Shown: positions 25,438 to 37,248 of the stretch, piece after piece | How the letters are laid out: every line of letters starts with the position of its first letter | Numbering within the stretch: the stretch's first letter is position 1 | DNA from: Rummeliibacillus pycnus_B | GTDB lineage: Bacteria > Bacillota > Bacilli > Bacillales_A > Planococcaceae | Reading direction: 5' to 3' | NCBI RefSeq assembly: GCF_050459865.1 | Contig: NZ_JBCMNM010000077.1 | Location: forward strand, 62,001 to 126,000 | Length of the DNA: 64,000 nt | Program-made: the position numbers and the translations under genes | The notes under the pieces: generated by a model | Database searches by the model: none | Seen by the model: only the letters and a program-made list of their open reading frames with translations | What the model was told of the DNA's origin: nothing

Positions 25438-27144
25438 ATGAAACAAAGCAAAACATTTATCCCAACTTTGCGCGAAATACCCGCTGATGCAGACGTTAAG
25501 TCTCATCAGCTCTTATTACGTGCAGGTTTTATTCGCCAAAATACAAGTGGTGTTTATTCATTCTTACCATTAGGAATAAAAGTACTTCAAAAAATCGAAC
25601 AAATCGTTCGTGAAGAAATGAATGAAGCAGGTGCTGTTGAATTATTAATGCCTTCATTACAACAGGCTGAATTATGGCAAGAATCAGGTAGATGGGAAGC
25701 ATATGGTCCAGAATTAATGCGTTTAAAAGACCGTCATGATCGCCAATTCGCGCTTGGACCAACACATGAAGAAGTCATTACATCATTAGTACGTGATGAA
25801 ATAAAATCTTATAAAAAGTTGCCTTTAACTTTATATCAAATTCAAACTAAATTCCGAGATGAAAAACGCCCTCGCTTTGGATTATTACGTGGTCGTGAAT
25901 TTATCATGAAAGATGCATATTCTTTCCACGCAAACGAAGAAAGTTTAGATGAAACATATCAAGCGATGGTTAGAGCATATACAAATATTTTCACTCGACT
26001 TAGTTTGAAATTCCGTGCAGTAATTGCTGATTCTGGTTCAATTGGTGGTACAGATACTCATGAATTCATGGTACTATCTGAAATCGGTGAAGATACTATT
26101 GCCTATTCCGATGAATCAGATTATGCAGCCAATATCGAAATGGCTGAAGTAAACGTTGATTATACACATTCAAGTGAAGAAATGCAGGATCTTGAAAAAG
26201 TAGCAACGCCAGATCAAAAATCAATTGATGATGTGGCAACTTTCCTAAATGTTAAACCAGAACAATGTATCAAAACATTAGTATTCAATGTAGATGATGA
26301 ATTAGTAATCGTTCTTGCTCGTGGTGATCACGAAATTAATGATATTAAACTAAAACATGCATTAGATGCTGAATCTGTGGAATTAGCAGAAGAAGATGCT
26401 ATATTTGAATTATTAAATAGTCATGTAGGTTCACTAGGACCTGTAAAATTACCTGTGAATGTGAAAGTTATAGCAGATAATGCTATTAAATCAATTCGCA
26501 ATGGTGTAAGTGGAGCAAATGAAGATGGCTATCATTATATGAACGTAAACCCAGGAAGAGATTTTGCAATTGATCGTTTTGAAGACTTACGTTTTGTGCA
26601 AGTTGGTGACCCAACACCCGATGGCAAAGGAACAATAAAATTTGCAGAAGGTATTGAGGTCGGACATGTCTTTAAATTAGGAACAAAGTATAGCGATTCC
26701 ATGAATGCAACATTCTTAGATGAAAACGGACGTACACAACCATTTATCATGGGCTGCTATGGTATTGGTGTTTCTCGTGTTATGGCTGCAGTTGCAGAAC
26801 AATTCCAAGATAATTACGGATTTGTATGGCCAAAACAAGTTGCCCCTTATGATATTCACTTAATCTCTGTAAATGAGAAAGATGAAACACAAAAAGGATT
26901 AACTGAAGACCTATACAAATTACTACAATCATATCGTTACGATGTGTTATACGATGATCGTAAAGAACGCGCTGGAGTTAAATTTGCAGATGCTGATTTA
27001 ATCGGATTACCAGTACGAGTAACAGTTGGTAAAAAAGCTTCAGAAGGTATTGTTGAAGTTAAATTCCGTCAATCAGGTGAAACATTCGAATGGGCGAAAG
27101 AAGAATTAGTCGATCGTTTAAACAATTTCTTTCACGCTGAATAA
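25438..27144 (+). CDS. proS: Prolyl-tRNA synthetase, bacterial type
   Basis: A 568-residue class II synthetase of the long bacterial form with an inserted editing (INS) domain. Visible pieces are SGVYSFLPLGIKVL and LGPTHEEVIT in motif regions 1-2, KFRDEKRPRFGLLRGREFIMKDAYSFH split over about residues 138-164, the INS region about 225-400, and CYGIGVSRVMAAV (motif 3). GTGAGG at 25424-25429 serves the ATG at 25438; an in-frame TTG at 25435 is unlikely. No T-box leader fits in the 40-base gap. Confidence 0.97.
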   Translation: MKQSKTFIPTLREIPADADVKSHQLLLRAGFIRQNTSGVYSFLPLGIKVLQKIEQIVREEMNEAGAVELLMPSLQQAELWQESGRWEAYGPELMRLKDRHDRQFALGPTHEEVITSLVRDEIKSYKKLPLTLYQIQTKFRDEKRPRFGLLRGREFIMKDAYSFHANEESLDETYQAMVRAYTNIFTRLSLKFRAVIADSGSIGGTDTHEFMVLSEIGEDTIAYSDESDYAANIEMAEVNVDYTHSSEEMQDLEKVATPDQKSIDDVATFLNVKPEQCIKTLVFNVDDELVIVLARGDHEINDIKLKHALDAESVELAEEDAIFELLNSHVGSLGPVKLPVNVKVIADNAIKSIRNGVSGANEDGYHYMNVNPGRDFAIDRFEDLRFVQVGDPTPDGKGTIKFAEGIEVGHVFKLGTKYSDSMNATFLDENGRTQPFIMGCYGIGVSRVMAAVAEQFQDNYGFVWPKQVAPYDIHLISVNEKDETQKGLTEDLYKLLQSYRYDVLYDDRKERAGVKFADADLIGLPVRVTVGKKASEGIVEVKFRQSGETFEWAKEELVDRLNNFFHAE

Positions 27145-27160
27145 ATAACGATAAAAATTA

Positions 27161-27215
27161 GGTCATTTAAGGAGAGAAAGTACATTTGTGCTTTCTTTTC
27201 TTTCTTTATTTGACC
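27161..27215 (+). terminator. Terminator hairpin after proS
   Basis: Core stem GAAAGTAC / GTGCTTTC (27176-27183 with 27188-27195, one T-G pair, loop ATTT) followed by a T/C-rich tract; outer GGTCA (27161-27165) can pair with TGACC (27211-27215). The tail is interrupted by Cs, so efficiency is uncertain. Confidence 0.6.
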
Positions 27216-27307
27216 CTATTAAATATAATGTAGGGGTAAAGAAACCATTTAAATCATAATGGAATTGTGTTCTATATCGGTATGTTTATCTATAAAAACA
27301 ATATAAA

Positions 27308-27331
27308 AGTGTGGGTGAATCCCCTAACACT
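27308..27331 (+). promoter_or_regulatory. Small hairpin in the region upstream of polC
   Basis: AGTGT pairs with ACACT and an inner GGG with CCC, loop of about 6. It sits 48 bases before the polC start and has no T-tract. The promoter of polC could not be placed with confidence. Function unknown. Confidence 0.25.
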
Positions 27332-27378
27332 CCTGTATTTGCCGAACTATTAGTAAATGTAAGAAAGTAGGTGGGAAG

Positions 27379-30300
27379 ATGGCAAACGAACAAGATTCAA
27401 AACTTAAATTTCAGCTATTATTACAACAGATTAATATGACAGAAGACGTCTTGATGCCTTTTTTCGAAGAGGCTGAAATGACAAGGATGACTGTGCAAAA
27501 AAAAGAACGTGTTTGGCGCTTTTCATTGAAATTACAAAATATATTACCTTTTCGAGTCTATCAAGATTTCCAAATGCGTATAGATGCAGCATTCTCTCAG
27601 ATCGCGAAAGTACATGTTCAGATAGAAGCTGTAAATCAACAATTAACACAACAATTAATTTCAGATTATTGGTTAAAGATTGTCGAAGAAATTGATGAAA
27701 TGTCCCCACCGCTTAGAGAAGGATTAGCAAAGCAGTTCCCTGAATGGAATGGACAAAAGCTAATATTAAATTGCCAACAAGAATTCCAATTAACTACATT
27801 AAAAAATAAATATGCAGAAGTATTATCAGAAGTATATATGCAATGTGGCTTCCCTCATATGGCTATCGATTTTCAGTTAAAAGAAACAACTGAAGAACTA
27901 GCTGAACAACAGCAAGCATTTCTTGAACAACGTCGCAAAGAGGAAGCTGCTTTTGCACAAAAAGCCGTTATGGATATGCAAAAACGCGAAAAAGAAAAAC
28001 AAGAAAATCCTGATTTGTCCGATCTTGCTGATAGACCTTTCCAATTGGGTATCCCAATTAAACCGGATGAACCTATGATGGAAATTCACCAAATCCAAGA
28101 TGAGGAACGACGAATAGTAATTGAAGGATTTGTTTTCGATGTGGAAGTAAAAGAATTACGAAGCGGGCGGTCATTGTTAACAATTAAGTTAACCGATTAC
28201 ACCGATTCTATTTTGGTCAAAATGTTCTCTCGTGATAAAGAGGACGCAGCTCTTATGCAAATGGCTAAAAAAGGAATGTGGCTAAAAGTACGTGGTTCTG
28301 TTCAAAATGATACGTTTGTTCGTGATTTGATTGTAATGGCTCAAGATATGATGGAGATTAGACCAACATTAAGAGTGGACAAAGCGCCAGAAGGGGAAAA
28401 ACGTGTAGAGTTACATTTGCATACACCGATGAGTCAAATGGATGCTGTCTCCTCAGTCGATTCGCTTGTAGGTCAAGCAGCAAAATGGGGGCATCCTGCA
28501 ATAGCAATTACGGATCACGCGATAGCACAATCGTTCCCGGATGCTTATAATGCAGGTAAAAAGCATGGCATTAAGATTATTTATGGTATTGAAGCAAATT
28601 TAGTCAATGATGGTGTTCCAATTGCTTACGATGATCAACATCGTTTTCTTGAAGAAGACACATTCGTAGTATTTGACGTGGAAACAACAGGATTATCTGC
28701 AGCATATGATACGATTATTGAACTTGCTGCAGTAAAAATTAAGAATGGTGAAGTGATTGATAAATTTGAAAGCTTTGCCAATCCACATCATCCACTATCT
28801 GCTACAACGATTGAATTAACAAGTATTACGGATGATATGGTAAGGGATGCACCTGAAGTTGTAGACATGATTGCGAAATTCCATGATTTTATAGGAGATG
28901 CTATCGTCGTTGCACATAACGCAACATTCGATATTGGTTTCCTTTATGAAGCCTATAAAAAAGCAGGAATTGATGATTTCCATCATCCTGTAATTGACAC
29001 TTTAGAGCTTGCACGTTTCTTGCATCCAGAAATGAAAAACCACCGATTAAATACATTGTGTAAAAAATTCGGTATTGATTTAACACAACATCACCGTGCC
29101 ATTTATGATACGGAGGCAACGGGCTATTTATTGTTACATTTATTAAAAGAAGCCGATGAACAAGATATTAAATATCATGATGACTTCAACAAACATATAG
29201 GTGAAGGGGATGCTTATAAAAGAGCACGTCCTACACACTGTACAATTTTAGCTGTAGATAATGATGGACTAAAAAATCTATTTAAACTTGTGAGTGAATC
29301 ACATGTTCAAACATTCTATCGAGTGCCCCGAATTAAACGTTCTTCATTACAAAAATATCGTCAAGGACTACTAATAGGTACGGCTTGCGATAAAGGTGAA
29401 TTTTTTACAGCAGTTATGCAAAAATCGATGGATGAAGCGATGGAAGTAGCGAAATTCTATGATTATTTAGAAGTACATCCTAAAGCTGTTTATGCGCCTT
29501 TAATCGAAGCCGAATTGATCCGCGATGAATGGAATCTAGAAGATATTATTCGTAAAGTTGTGAAAATCGGGAAAAAATTAGATAAACTGGTGGTAGCAAC
29601 TGGGAATGTGCATTATTTAAGTGAAAATGATGCGATCTTCCGTAAGATTCTATTGCGCTCACAAGGTGGTGCGAATCCGTTAAATCGTTATGAGCTGCCA
29701 AAAGTTCATTTACGTACTACAGATGAAATGTTGCAAGATTTTGCGTTTTTAGGGGAAGATATAGCGAAAGAGATTGTTGTAACGAATTCGCAAAAAATCG
29801 CAAACACGATTGGGGATGTCGTACCGGTAAAAGACAAATTATACACTCCCCGTATTGAAGGAGCGGACGAAACAGTTCGTGATATGAGTTATAATATGGC
29901 ACATAAAATTTATGGACCAAACCTACCCGAAATAGTAGAGGCGCGTCTTGAAAAAGAATTAGGCTCTATTATTGGCCATGGATTCTCTGTTATTTACCTT
30001 ATATCACATAAGCTAGTAAAAAAATCATTAAGTGATGGCTATTTAGTAGGTTCGCGTGGTTCAGTAGGTTCGTCGCTTGTCGCGACAATGATGGAGATTA
30101 CAGAAGTTAATGCATTACCACCTCATTATATTTGCCCAAATTGCCAACATGTTGAATTCTTCAACGATGGTTCTGTCGGTTCAGGTTTTGACTTACCAAA
30201 CAAAGATTGCCCTGAATGTGGTGCACACTATAAAAAAGATGGGCATGATATTCCATTCGAAACGTTCTTAGGCTTCAAAGGGGATAAAGTACCCGATATC

Positions 30301-31713
30301 GATCTAAACTTTAGTGGTAGTTATCAACCACGTGCTCATAACTATACGAAAGTATTGTTTGGTGAAGATTATGCGTATCGTGCGGGAACAATTGGTACAG
30401 TAGCTGAAAAAACAGCTTATGGTTATGTAAAAGGCTATGCAGCAGACCATAATATTAATATGCGTGGCGCTGAAGTTGATCGACTCGTACAAGGTTGTAC
30501 AGGTGTAAAACGAACAACAGGTCAGCACCCTGGTGGTATTATCGTAGTGCCTGATTATATGGATATTTATGATTTCTCACCATTTCAATATCCAGCAGAT
30601 GCACAAGATGCTGAATGGCGTACAACACACTTTGATTTCCACTCCATTCACGATAACGTGCTAAAACTTGATATACTTGGACACGATGATCCGACAGTTA
30701 TTCGTATGCTACTTGATTTAACTGGGATTGATCCAAAAACGATCCCTACCGATGACCCTGAAGTAATGAAAATCTTCACTAACCCAGATTCACTTGGTGT
30801 GACTGCTGAACAGATTAATTGTAAGACAGGTACACTTGGGATTCCAGAGTTTGGGACGAGATTTGTACGTCAAATGCTAGAAGAAACAAAACCTTCTACT
30901 TTCTCTGAACTTGTTCAAATTTCAGGTCTATCACACGGTACAGATGTATGGCTAGGAAATGCTAGTGAATTAATCGAAAATGGAACTTGTGTGTTATCTG
31001 AAGTTATTGGATGTCGGGATGATATTATGGTTTATTTAATCTACCAAGGTCTTGAACCCTCATTGGCTTTTAAAATTATGGAACATGTCCGAAAAGGGAA
31101 AGGATTAACAGAAGATATGGAAGCAGCTATGAGAAAAGAGAGCGTTCCGGAATGGTATATTGATTCTTGTAAAAAGATAAAATACATGTTCCCTAAAGCT
31201 CACGCAGCTGCTTATGTATTAATGGCGGTCCGTATCGCATACTTTAAAGTACACTTCCCAATTGTGTACTACTGTGCTTACTTTACTGTACGTGCGGATG
31301 ATTTCGATTTAATCGCAATGGTAAATGGCTCTCAAATGATTCGTGCACATATTGAAGAAATTGAAGCAAAAGGTCTAGAGGCATCAACAAAAGAGAAAAG
31401 TTTATTAACTGTATTGGAACTATCACTTGAAATGTGTGAGCGTGGTATGTCATTCCAAAAAGTTGATCTTTATCGTTCTGATGCAACAGAATTTGTTATT
31501 GATGGCGAAAGTTTAATCCCGCCTTTCAATGCAATTCCGGGACTTGGAAATAACGTTGCCTATGCAATTGTAAAAGCAAGAAAAGAAGGGGAATTCCTTT
31601 CTAAAGAGGATTTGCAAATTCGTGGTAGGGTTTCGAAATCATTAATTGAGTATATGGATAAATTAGGTTGCTTAGAAGGGATGCCAGACGCGAATCAACT
31701 CTCTCTCTTCTAG
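27379..31713 (+). CDS. polC: DNA polymerase III alpha subunit, PolC type
   Basis: A 1444-residue Gram-positive replicative polymerase. N-terminal domain, OB fold at about 235-330, PHP domain starting at VELHLHTPMSQMD (about 336) and split by an inserted DEDD 3'-5' exonuclease with D433 and E435 in VVFDVETTG. The palm contains PDIDLNFSG, a zinc-finger pair CPNC and CPEC lies just before it, and KAHAAAYVLMA and the helix-hairpin-helix region are near the C-terminus. The PolC order (exonuclease inside PHP) excludes DnaE. GTAGGTGGGA precedes the ATG. It stands alone between a terminator and the rimP promoter. Confidence 0.98.
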   Translation: MANEQDSKLKFQLLLQQINMTEDVLMPFFEEAEMTRMTVQKKERVWRFSLKLQNILPFRVYQDFQMRIDAAFSQIAKVHVQIEAVNQQLTQQLISDYWLKIVEEIDEMSPPLREGLAKQFPEWNGQKLILNCQQEFQLTTLKNKYAEVLSEVYMQCGFPHMAIDFQLKETTEELAEQQQAFLEQRRKEEAAFAQKAVMDMQKREKEKQENPDLSDLADRPFQLGIPIKPDEPMMEIHQIQDEERRIVIEGFVFDVEVKELRSGRSLLTIKLTDYTDSILVKMFSRDKEDAALMQMAKKGMWLKVRGSVQNDTFVRDLIVMAQDMMEIRPTLRVDKAPEGEKRVELHLHTPMSQMDAVSSVDSLVGQAAKWGHPAIAITDHAIAQSFPDAYNAGKKHGIKIIYGIEANLVNDGVPIAYDDQHRFLEEDTFVVFDVETTGLSAAYDTIIELAAVKIKNGEVIDKFESFANPHHPLSATTIELTSITDDMVRDAPEVVDMIAKFHDFIGDAIVVAHNATFDIGFLYEAYKKAGIDDFHHPVIDTLELARFLHPEMKNHRLNTLCKKFGIDLTQHHRAIYDTEATGYLLLHLLKEADEQDIKYHDDFNKHIGEGDAYKRARPTHCTILAVDNDGLKNLFKLVSESHVQTFYRVPRIKRSSLQKYRQGLLIGTACDKGEFFTAVMQKSMDEAMEVAKFYDYLEVHPKAVYAPLIEAELIRDEWNLEDIIRKVVKIGKKLDKLVVATGNVHYLSENDAIFRKILLRSQGGANPLNRYELPKVHLRTTDEMLQDFAFLGEDIAKEIVVTNSQKIANTIGDVVPVKDKLYTPRIEGADETVRDMSYNMAHKIYGPNLPEIVEARLEKELGSIIGHGFSVIYLISHKLVKKSLSDGYLVGSRGSVGSSLVATMMEITEVNALPPHYICPNCQHVEFFNDGSVGSGFDLPNKDCPECGAHYKKDGHDIPFETFLGFKGDKVPDIDLNFSGSYQPRAHNYTKVLFGEDYAYRAGTIGTVAEKTAYGYVKGYAADHNINMRGAEVDRLVQGCTGVKRTTGQHPGGIIVVPDYMDIYDFSPFQYPADAQDAEWRTTHFDFHSIHDNVLKLDILGHDDPTVIRMLLDLTGIDPKTIPTDDPEVMKIFTNPDSLGVTAEQINCKTGTLGIPEFGTRFVRQMLEETKPSTFSELVQISGLSHGTDVWLGNASELIENGTCVLSEVIGCRDDIMVYLIYQGLEPSLAFKIMEHVRKGKGLTEDMEAAMRKESVPEWYIDSCKKIKYMFPKAHAAAYVLMAVRIAYFKVHFPIVYYCAYFTVRADDFDLIAMVNGSQMIRAHIEEIEAKGLEASTKEKSLLTVLELSLEMCERGMSFQKVDLYRSDATEFVIDGESLIPPFNAIPGLGNNVAYAIVKARKEGEFLSKEDLQIRGRVSKSLIEYMDKLGCLEGMPDANQLSLF

Positions 31714-31719
31714 GGCTAG

Positions 31720-31748
31720 TTGCATTTGCTGCTTGATTGTGTTATAAT
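31720..31748 (+). promoter_or_regulatory. Promoter of the rimP-nusA-infB operon
   Basis: TTGCAT (31720-31725), 17-base spacer, perfect TATAAT (31743-31748) preceded by an extended TG (31740-31741). Start expected near 31755, giving an 88-base leader before rimP. This is among the best promoter matches in the window. Confidence 0.7.
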
Positions 31749-31770
31749 TTAAACAATTATTTGTTGATAG

Positions 31771-31813
31771 AACGGCAGCAAAAGAGTGGGATTTCCCGCT
31801 CTTTTCTGTTGTT
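31771..31813 (+). promoter_or_regulatory. Long leader hairpin before rimP
   Basis: An inner 11-bp stem (AAAAGAGTGGG / CCCGCTCTTTT, one G-U, ATTT loop) extended by eight more pairs (AACGGCAG / CTGTTGTT, two G-U) with one bulged C at 31779. It lies between the promoter and the rimP RBS (31831-31837), so it is in the leader RNA. The T-tract is inside the stem, so it is not a canonical terminator of polC. A regulatory role for this operon is inferred. Confidence 0.6.
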
Positions 31814-31842
31814 ATGACAACTATGTGAGTCAGGAGGATTGT

Positions 31843-32325
31843 ATGAGCAAAGTTACAACAGAAGTAGAACAACTAGTAACGCCAATAGTAGATAGTCTAA
31901 ACCTTGAATTAGTCGAAGTTGAATTTGTTAAAGAAGGTCAAGATTGGTTTTTACGTGTTTACGTGGATACTCCTGAAGGAAGCATTGACATTGAGCAATG
32001 TGCTCAAGTAAGTGAATTATTAAGTGTAAAACTTGATGAAGTTGATCCAATCGAACAAAATTATTTCCTTGAAGTTTCCTCTCCAGGGGCAGAACGTCCA
32101 CTTAAAAAAGATGCAGATTTTGAAAAAGCCATTAATCAATTTGTGCATATTAAATCATATGAAGCCATCAATGGTATGAAAGTATTTGAAGGATATTTAA
32201 AATCATACACAGACGAAGGCGCTGAACTTACTGTACAGATTAAAACAAGAAAAATTACAGTTCTAATTCCGAAAGATAAAATTGCAAAAGCTCGCTTAGC
32301 AATTGATTTTTCTGCAGAACGTTAA
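31843..32325 (+). CDS. rimP: Ribosome maturation factor RimP
   Basis: A 160-residue RimP (YlxS), needed for 30S subunit maturation. It shows the N-terminal domain with LELVEVEFVKEGQDWFLRVYVD and the typical PGAERPLKK motif after EVSSP, then a C-terminal SH3-like domain. The long upstream frame opens at 31786, but CAGGAGG at 31831-31837 places the start at ATG 31843. First gene of the nusA-infB operon. Confidence 0.96.
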   Translation: MSKVTTEVEQLVTPIVDSLNLELVEVEFVKEGQDWFLRVYVDTPEGSIDIEQCAQVSELLSVKLDEVDPIEQNYFLEVSSPGAERPLKKDADFEKAINQFVHIKSYEAINGMKVFEGYLKSYTDEGAELTVQIKTRKITVLIPKDKIAKARLAIDFSAER

Positions 32326-32346
32326 ACTTTAGGAGTGAAATAGACA

Positions 32347-33492
32347 ATGAGTAAGGAATTAGTCGGTGCACTAAGCGCACTTGAATCCAAGGGTATCTCA
32401 AAAGAGGTGATCGTTGAAGCAATTGAAGCTGCACTAATTAATGCATATAAAAAGAATTATAACCAAGCGGCAAATGTTCGTGTGGATTTGAATTTAGAAA
32501 AAGGCACAATGCATTTATATTCTCGTAAAAATGTAGTTGAAGAAGTGGAAGACGAACGTTTAGAAATTTCTTTAGCAGATGCACAAAGAATTAATCCTAA
32601 TTATGAATTAGGGGATATTGTCGAAGAAGAAGAAACACCTCGTAACTTTGGACGTATTGCAGCAACTACTGCAAAACAAATTGTTACACAACGTTTCCGT
32701 GAAGCAGAACGTGGCATTGTATATGAAGAATATGTAGACCGTGCTGATGATATCATTAATGGTGTAGTAGAACGATTGGATGCTCGTAATATCTATGTAG
32801 GTATAGGTAAAATCGAAGCAGTTCTTCCTCAAAACGAACAAATTCCAGGTGAAGTTTACAAACCTCATGATCGTATTAAAGTATACATTACGAAAGTTGA
32901 ACGTACTTCTCGTGGACCTCAAGTATTCGTTTCTCGTACTCATCCAGGTCTATTACGCCGCCTATTTGAACTTGAAGTGCCTGAAATCTTTGAAGGTACA
33001 GTAGAAATTAAGTCAATCGCACGTGAAGCGGGTGATCGTTCTAAAATCTCTGTTGTTGCTCACAATGAAGAAGTAGACCCAGTAGGTTCATGCGTAGGTG
33101 CAAAAGGCGCACGTGTTCAAACAATTGTTAACGAATTACACGATGAAAAAATTGATATCGTGGAATGGTCAGAAGATCCAGTAGTTTTCGTAGCAAACGC
33201 TTTAAGTCCTTCTCAAGTGTTAGATGTACAAGTAAACGAAGAAGAAAAATCTACAACTGTAGTAGTTCCTGATTATCAATTATCATTAGCAATCGGTAAA
33301 CGTGGTCAAAATGCAAGATTAGCTGCAAAACTAACTGGTTGGAAAATTGATATTAAAAGTGAAACAGATGCAACTGAATTAGGAATTTATCCTCGTCCAG
33401 AAGCACAAACTAATGTATATGAAGATATAGATGAAGAATCAACAAATAGTGAAGTTGTTGAAGTGGACCTATATAAAGACGACGAAGAATAG
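32347..33492 (+). CDS. nusA: Transcription termination/antitermination factor NusA
   Basis: A 381-residue NusA with an N-terminal RNA-polymerase-binding domain, an S1 domain (about 135-200, ending in EVYKPHDRIKVYITKVE), and two KH domains with VDPVGSCVGAKGARVQTIVNEL and LAIGKRGQNARLAAKLTGWKID. It lacks the C-terminal acidic repeats of the E. coli protein, as in other Firmicutes. In B. subtilis NusA enhances intrinsic termination genome-wide. Confidence 0.98.
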   Translation: MSKELVGALSALESKGISKEVIVEAIEAALINAYKKNYNQAANVRVDLNLEKGTMHLYSRKNVVEEVEDERLEISLADAQRINPNYELGDIVEEEETPRNFGRIAATTAKQIVTQRFREAERGIVYEEYVDRADDIINGVVERLDARNIYVGIGKIEAVLPQNEQIPGEVYKPHDRIKVYITKVERTSRGPQVFVSRTHPGLLRRLFELEVPEIFEGTVEIKSIAREAGDRSKISVVAHNEEVDPVGSCVGAKGARVQTIVNELHDEKIDIVEWSEDPVVFVANALSPSQVLDVQVNEEEKSTTVVVPDYQLSLAIGKRGQNARLAAKLTGWKIDIKSETDATELGIYPRPEAQTNVYEDIDEESTNSEVVEVDLYKDDEE

Positions 33493-33569
33493 TGAAGAGT
33501 AGAATGGTTGGTAGGATCGTATTATTTCTTACCAATCGATTCTTAACGCCAGAGGAAAGGTGAGTTCTG

Positions 33570-33848
33570 ATGCCGATCAATCGTAAGGTACCTTTAAGAA
33601 AATGCATCGCTACAGGCGAAATGCTTCCTAAGAAAGAAATGATTCGTGTCGTTCGTACAAAAGAAGGAGAAGTCACTGTTGATGTAACGGGAAAAAAATC
33701 CGGCCGTGGTGCGTATGTTTCAAAATCTGAAGCAGCCATCAAAACAGCTAAGGAAAAGAACGTATTTGAACGTCAACTTGAAGTGAAAGTTCCTGATCAA
33801 GTTTACGATGATTTAATGGCAATCGTTCGTAAGGAACCATCAGCATGA
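33570..33848 (+). CDS. rnpM: YlxR-family RNA-binding protein (RnpM)
   Basis: A 92-residue YlxR family protein with the signature PLRKCIATGEMLPKKEMIRVV and GKKSGRGAYVS. B. subtilis YlxR, recently renamed RnpM, binds RNase P RNA and modulates its activity. The position between nusA and ylxQ is conserved. GAAAGGTGA precedes the ATG; it overlaps ylxQ by four bases. The gene lies 77 bases after nusA in a spacer with no clear promoter. Confidence 0.93.
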   Translation: MPINRKVPLRKCIATGEMLPKKEMIRVVRTKEGEVTVDVTGKKSGRGAYVSKSEAAIKTAKEKNVFERQLEVKVPDQVYDDLMAIVRKEPSA

Positions 33849-34156
33849 ATAAAGAACAAGCAATTTATAACTTATTAGGTTTAGCCACTCGTGCTCGTAA
33901 AGTGGTTACTGGAGAAGAACAAGTAATTAAAGAAGTTCGGGGACAAAATGCAAAACTTGTGATTTTATCAACGGATGCTTCTAAAAATACACGAAAAAAA
34001 ATGCAAGATAAATGTAAGTCTTTTAACGTTGAGCTACATGAATTTGCGACAAGAGATTATCTTGGACACGCTATGGGTAGGGAGGCGAGAGTTTCCGTAG
34101 CTATTATGGACAGTGGTTTTGCAAAAAAACTGTCTGAGCTACTCAACGAAATCTAA
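33845..34156 (+). CDS. ylxQ: L7Ae-family kink-turn RNA-binding protein YlxQ
   Basis: A 103-residue L7Ae/L30e-fold protein. Typical parts are LLGLATRARKVVTGEEQV and AKLVILSTDASKNT. Members of this family bind kink-turn RNAs; the cellular target of YlxQ is not established. It shares four bases with rnpM and is followed closely by infB. Confidence 0.92.
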   Translation: MNKEQAIYNLLGLATRARKVVTGEEQVIKEVRGQNAKLVILSTDASKNTRKKMQDKCKSFNVELHEFATRDYLGHAMGREARVSVAIMDSGFAKKLSELLNEI

Positions 34157-34170
34157 CCGGGGGTGAATAC

Positions 34171-36455
<2,285 letters not shown>

Positions 36456-36456
<1 letters not shown>

Positions 36457-36734
36457 TGATCATGTATGCAGAGTGTGAATTCTTCGTCCCTTCTGCACAT
36501 TCGCTAAAAGAGAAAAGAGCAGTATTACAGCGTATGATTACTCGTACAAAACAAAAATACAATGTCTCAATAGCGGAAATTGATCATCAAGATGTTTGGC
36601 AAAGAACACTTCTAGCACTTGTTTCCGTTGCATCCTCACAACAGGCAGCCGAAAAAGAGCTTGGGCGGGCAATTGCTTTTCTCGAATCTAATCCTGATTG
36701 GCAATGCCTTAACATACAACGAGAGTTTTTATAG
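36456..36734 (+). CDS. ylxP: DUF503-family protein YlxP
   Basis: A 92-residue DUF503 protein with the conserved LKEKRAVLQRMITRTKQKYNVSIAE segment (about residues 17-41) and a ferredoxin-like fold predicted for the family. Its place between infB and rbfA is conserved in Firmicutes; some family members have been linked to ribosome maturation. The ATG at 36456 shares its first base with the infB stop and has only a weak GGAAG upstream; ATG 36462 is an alternative. Confidence 0.9.
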
Positions 36735-36753
36735 AAATTGAGGTGAAACGATT

Positions 36754-37101
36754 ATGTCAATGCGTTCAAACCGTGTTGCAGAACAAATGAAAAAAGAACT
36801 TGCGGATATTATTAGTCGTAAGTTAAAAGATCCACGTGTTGGATTTGTTACTGTAACAGATGTAGATGTAACAGGAGACCTACAACAAGCTACGGTATTT
36901 ATTACTTGCTTAGGTTCAGAAAGAGAACGTCAAGATACGATGAAAGGTCTAGAAAAAGCAAAAGGCTTTATTCGCTCTGAGATTAGTCAACGTATTCGTT
37001 TACGAATTACACCTGAAATTTCATTTGAGTTTGACTCATCTGTTGAGTATGGTAATCGAATTGACAATTTGTTACGTCAACTTCACGATTCGCAAGAATA
37101 A
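36754..37101 (+). CDS. rbfA: Ribosome-binding factor A
   Basis: A 115-residue RbfA, a KH-like 30S maturation factor for 16S rRNA 5'-end processing and cold growth. Typical segments are SNRVAEQMKKELADII, KDPRVGFVTVTDVDVTGDLQ and LRITPEISFEFDSSVEYGNRI split across the C-half. TTGAGGTGA precedes the ATG. A terminator follows. Confidence 0.97.
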   Translation: MSMRSNRVAEQMKKELADIISRKLKDPRVGFVTVTDVDVTGDLQQATVFITCLGSERERQDTMKGLEKAKGFIRSEISQRIRLRITPEISFEFDSSVEYGNRIDNLLRQLHDSQE

Positions 37102-37111
37102 TAATCGATAG

Positions 37112-37145
37112 AAGCCTGCAGATGAAAAAATTTGCAGGCTTTTTC
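37112..37145 (+). terminator. Intrinsic terminator after rbfA
   Basis: A 9-bp perfect stem (AAGCCTGCA / TGCAGGCTT) with a 12-base loop and a TTTTTC tail. Confidence 0.8.
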
Positions 37146-37153
37146 TAATATAA

Positions 37154-37203
37154 AGCGCGACCTCGTGTCGTAACGGCTATCTGACCCACATCTTGTGGGC
37201 CAG
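37154..37203 (+). promoter_or_regulatory. Structured spacer before truB
   Basis: After the rbfA terminator there are two hairpins: CGAC/GTCG around 37158-37170, and a stronger CTGACCCACA / TGTGGGCCAG stem (37181-37190 with 37194-37203, one A-C mismatch, TCT loop). No T-tract and no clear promoter; a TATAAA box at 37149-37154 lacks a -35. Could be a leader of truB-ribF. Function unknown. Confidence 0.3.
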
Positions 37204-37248
37204 TGTTAAACACTAAATTATAAATTATAAGCAAAGGAGTGAACATGT

